64,000 bases of DNA from Bacteroidota bacterium (lineage in GTDB: Bacteria; Bacteroidota; Bacteroidia; Bacteroidales; NBLH01). The DNA lies in NCBI GenBank assembly GCA_025361565.1, contig JANYKN010000196.1:1-64000 (forward strand), written 5' to 3'. Shown piece by piece: positions 62,167-64,000 of the stretch. Below the pieces are notes generated by a model, which saw nothing but the letters and a program-made list of their open reading frames with translations, was not told the DNA's origin and made no database searches. Numbering within the stretch: position 1 is the first letter of the stretch; each line of letters starts with the position of its first letter. The translations under genes were made by a program, and so were the position numbers.

Positions 62167-64000
62167 TCAATGATTTTTATTATTGAAGTCTTTTAGCCAA
62201 ATATAATGCATTCGAAGCCATAAAATTGATTCATAAGTTTCTTTTAAATCTGGCCTGTGTTGATATAATAGGTTTAAATAAGATTGTATATTGCTTTGAT
62301 ATATATCCGGATTGTAATTGTCAAGTTTTCGTATTTTGATAAAACCTCTGGCAATTTGATCAAAGGCAGTATCTATGGCCTCTTCATTTTGTTCGCCCGA
62401 AACCAGATTGGTATAGGCATCCAAAAGAAAAGGTATAGGATTATCATGCATTATTCTGGAAATCAGTTCTGTAGATTTTTTAAGATGAATCCAATTTTCT
62501 TTAAGTGGTCCCAAATTGTTTAAATAGCTGTCAACAATGCTAAAATCTTGAATTCCTTCTTTTTGTGCACTTTGGCCTGGGATCAATCCAAAAAAGCTGC
62601 TTGTAAATTTGGCTCTGAAATAATTGCTGAATAATTCTTGCAACCCTATGTTGTAATCATTTGTGTTGTCTTTATCTTTGGCTATTTGCAAAAATATATC
62701 ATTAAGGCTTTCAATGGAGTTGAGCCTTTCTTTTACAATATAATTATAGCAAAATTCAATGTATCCTTCAACTGCTTTATTAATGTAATTTCCGGCTATT
62801 TTATCGGTTTCTATTTTCTTTTCCAACGTTTTTTCGGGTAACATAAAACTTTCAAAGATTCCATGAAGTTTTAATGTATGCGCCTCGTTTGCTTTTTTTC
62901 TTATTTTAATGATAAATTGCTGGTTAATTTCATCAACAATATAATCATCTATAAAACCAAGTTTGCTAAGTTTATAAATGGCTGCATGGCTTTCAGTTTT
63001 CAATCTTGCCTGATTATAAAGTAGTATTATTGTTTCAAATAAATTACTTTTATTGTCAATGGATTTAATCTCATTTATTTTTTCAATAAAATCGTACTTT
63101 GATAAACTGGATTGATAAAACTCCTTAATCTTAGGCGTTGTAAATGAGTTACTTAATTCTTTTTGTAAGATTTCTGCAATCTTTGACAAGTTGTTATTGG
63201 AAAAAGGAATTGTCAGTTCTTGAATTGCTCCGGTTTTTAATCTATTAAGAATATTTTCAATTCCTTCTGTTTCGATTTGATAAATATCACTACTTAAAAT
63301 TTGAAAACAATTTTCAGGTTTATTGCACCTTTTACGAATCTCCTCGGCGGTATAATTTACTAAGTTTAAGCTTATTTCCCGTTCAAAATTGCTTTCTTCA
63401 ACATTGGTGCTAAAGTTTGACAAATCAATATAACCATAGGTCTTCTTCTGGAATTTAATATACAATCTCACCGGTTTATTGGCAGGCTGGAATATCAGAT
63501 CAGTATCTATTTGAAAATCATTTTCAATAATATCGTGGATAATATCAATATAAGTAGTTTTATCCGCCTTGGTTCCGCTTAACAAATCTTGAATTACTGA
63601 CAGTTCTTTCTCTTTTCCTTTATATTTTTTGATAATTTTCTCGTAAGCAAGATATTTGTCAAAAGTTGTTTTGGAATTATCTGATAAGCTTGACAAGCTG
63701 CTATTTCCAGGAATTTCAAACTCTTGATTATCTGTTATTACCAAACACAGAGCTTCATTTCCATCACGTCCGGCACGTTGTGTATGCTGTATAAAACTCT
63801 CGATTGAATCAGGCGGACTGTAATAAATAATGTTTCTAATGTCTGGTTTATTTATCCCAATTCCGAAAGATGGAGTAGCAATCAGAATATCCAATTCATT
63901 GTTCATAAATTTGATTTGATTTTTTTCTGATTGAAATGAATCTTTCAATAGCACAGTGTCAATTATTTCATCTGTTGTTCCCCAAAATGTTCCTATTCTA
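62167..64000 (-). CDS. RecQ-like helicase, 5' part outside the window
   Basis: The frame is open to the window edge: codons before the track's GTG start read 'RIGTFWGTTDEIIDT', so the gene is truncated here. Visible are the last parts of a superfamily 2 core, motifs V/VI 'ILIATPSFGIGINKPDIRNIIYYSPPDSIESFIQHTQRAGRDGNEALC', closely matching RecQ. About 500 residues follow without recognisable RecQ-Ct, WH or HRDC features. That tail is mainly helical and may be a new effector or adaptor region. It is coupled to the coiled-coil membrane protein gene. RecQ-like helicases unwind DNA in repair and in several anti-phage systems. Confidence 0.8.
   Translation of the reverse strand, partial: RIGTFWGTTDEIIDTVLLKDSFQSEKNQIKFMNNELDILIATPSFGIGINKPDIRNIIYYSPPDSIESFIQHTQRAGRDGNEALCLVITDNQEFEIPGNSSLSSLSDNSKTTFDKYLAYEKIIKKYKGKEKELSVIQDLLSGTKADKTTYIDIIHDIIENDFQIDTDLIFQPANKPVRLYIKFQKKTYGYIDLSNFSTNVEESNFEREISLNLVNYTAEEIRKRCNKPENCFQILSSDIYQIETEGIENILNRLKTGAIQELTIPFSNNNLSKIAEILQKELSNSFTTPKIKEFYQSSLSKYDFIEKINEIKSIDNKSNLFETIILLYNQARLKTESHAAIYKLSKLGFIDDYIVDEINQQFIIKIRKKANEAHTLKLHGIFESFMLPEKTLEKKIETDKIAGNYINKAVEGYIEFCYNYIVKERLNSIESLNDIFLQIAKDKDNTNDYNIGLQELFSNYFRAKFTSSFFGLIPGQSAQKEGIQDFSIVDSYLNNLGPLKENWIHLKKSTELISRIMHDNPIPFLLDAYTNLVSGEQNEEAIDTAFDQIARGFIKIRKLDNYNPDIYQSNIQSYLNLLYQHRPDLKETYESILWLRMHYIWLKDFNNKNH

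Noticed and set aside
1-64000. tRNA, rRNA and riboswitch genes
   Set aside because: I looked for T-loop GGTTCRAATCC-type sequence, rRNA cores and common riboswitch cores and found none I could support by eye; a covariance-model scan would be decisive.

Overview
The window looks like an ordinary chromosomal stretch of a low-G+C member of the phylum Bacteroidota (Bacteroidales/Marinilabiliales/Cytophaga-like). The evidence is a TonB-dependent receptor paired with a lipoprotein, many 'MKK...SSCKKD'-type lipoproteins and secreted proteins, futalosine-type MqnA, families typical of the phylum (DUF4199, DUF3108, DUF502, YaaA, MORN), weak Shine-Dalgarno sequences, and promoters of the TTTG-N19-TAnnTTTG type. 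No rRNA, tRNA, CRISPR array, prophage or complete insertion sequence was recognised.

Layout. 0-9.2 kb: an MGDG-synthase-like glycosyltransferase, a degenerate 21/42-bp repeat patch, a MORN-repeat protein, a TonB-dependent receptor with a Big2/beta-helix lipoprotein, and a polysaccharide flippase. 9.3-21.8 kb: a large BNR/Vps10-type secreted protein, a SUMF1-fold protein, an HTH regulator with YaaA, a SNF2 helicase, an OmpA-like protein, a DUF3108 protein and a nitroreductase. 21.8-31.5 kb: fructose-6-phosphate aldolase, the SRP RNA with a near-consensus promoter, DUF4199, a GT2, a degenerate LtaS-like membrane protein, a DHFR-like reductase, a radical SAM protein, EI24-mqnA, and a creD gene interrupted by an in-frame stop. 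31.5-47 kb: a TPR-SpoIIE phosphatase opposite a SpoIIAA-like protein, DUF1456, RarD, a tandem pair of LpxL-type acyltransferases, SPFH, an NAD-kinase-like protein, a Usp-hemerythrin-NadE operon, a YciO-like protein, a lipase and small hypotheticals. 47.1-47.9 kb: a frameshifted RAYT transposase between two inverted REP palindromes, followed by a second degenerate repeat patch. 48.3-55.8 kb: an AraC regulator and the branched-chain amino-acid genes, ilvC on + and ilvD-ilvB-ilvN on -. 55.8-64 kb: a TVP38-like protein, an MsbA-type ABC exporter, a glycosyltransferase, purB, MazG, and a coiled-coil membrane protein behind a RecQ-like helicase cut by the window edge.

The strongest non-obvious signal is upstream of ilvD. 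A 23-codon open frame with 11 Val/Ile/Leu codons is followed by a classical terminator hairpin, with an alternative pairing that could act as antiterminator. This has the full architecture of a ribosome-mediated ilv attenuator. Other observations of note are the REP-RAYT-REP unit, the split creD, a pair of 83-bp inverted-repeat elements, a 31-bp exact repeat behind both ilvN and ilvB, and two loci of 21-22-bp periodic intergenic DNA. I did not find a clearly new multi-gene system. The helicase/coiled-coil pair at the right edge is the best candidate for one and needs flanking sequence.
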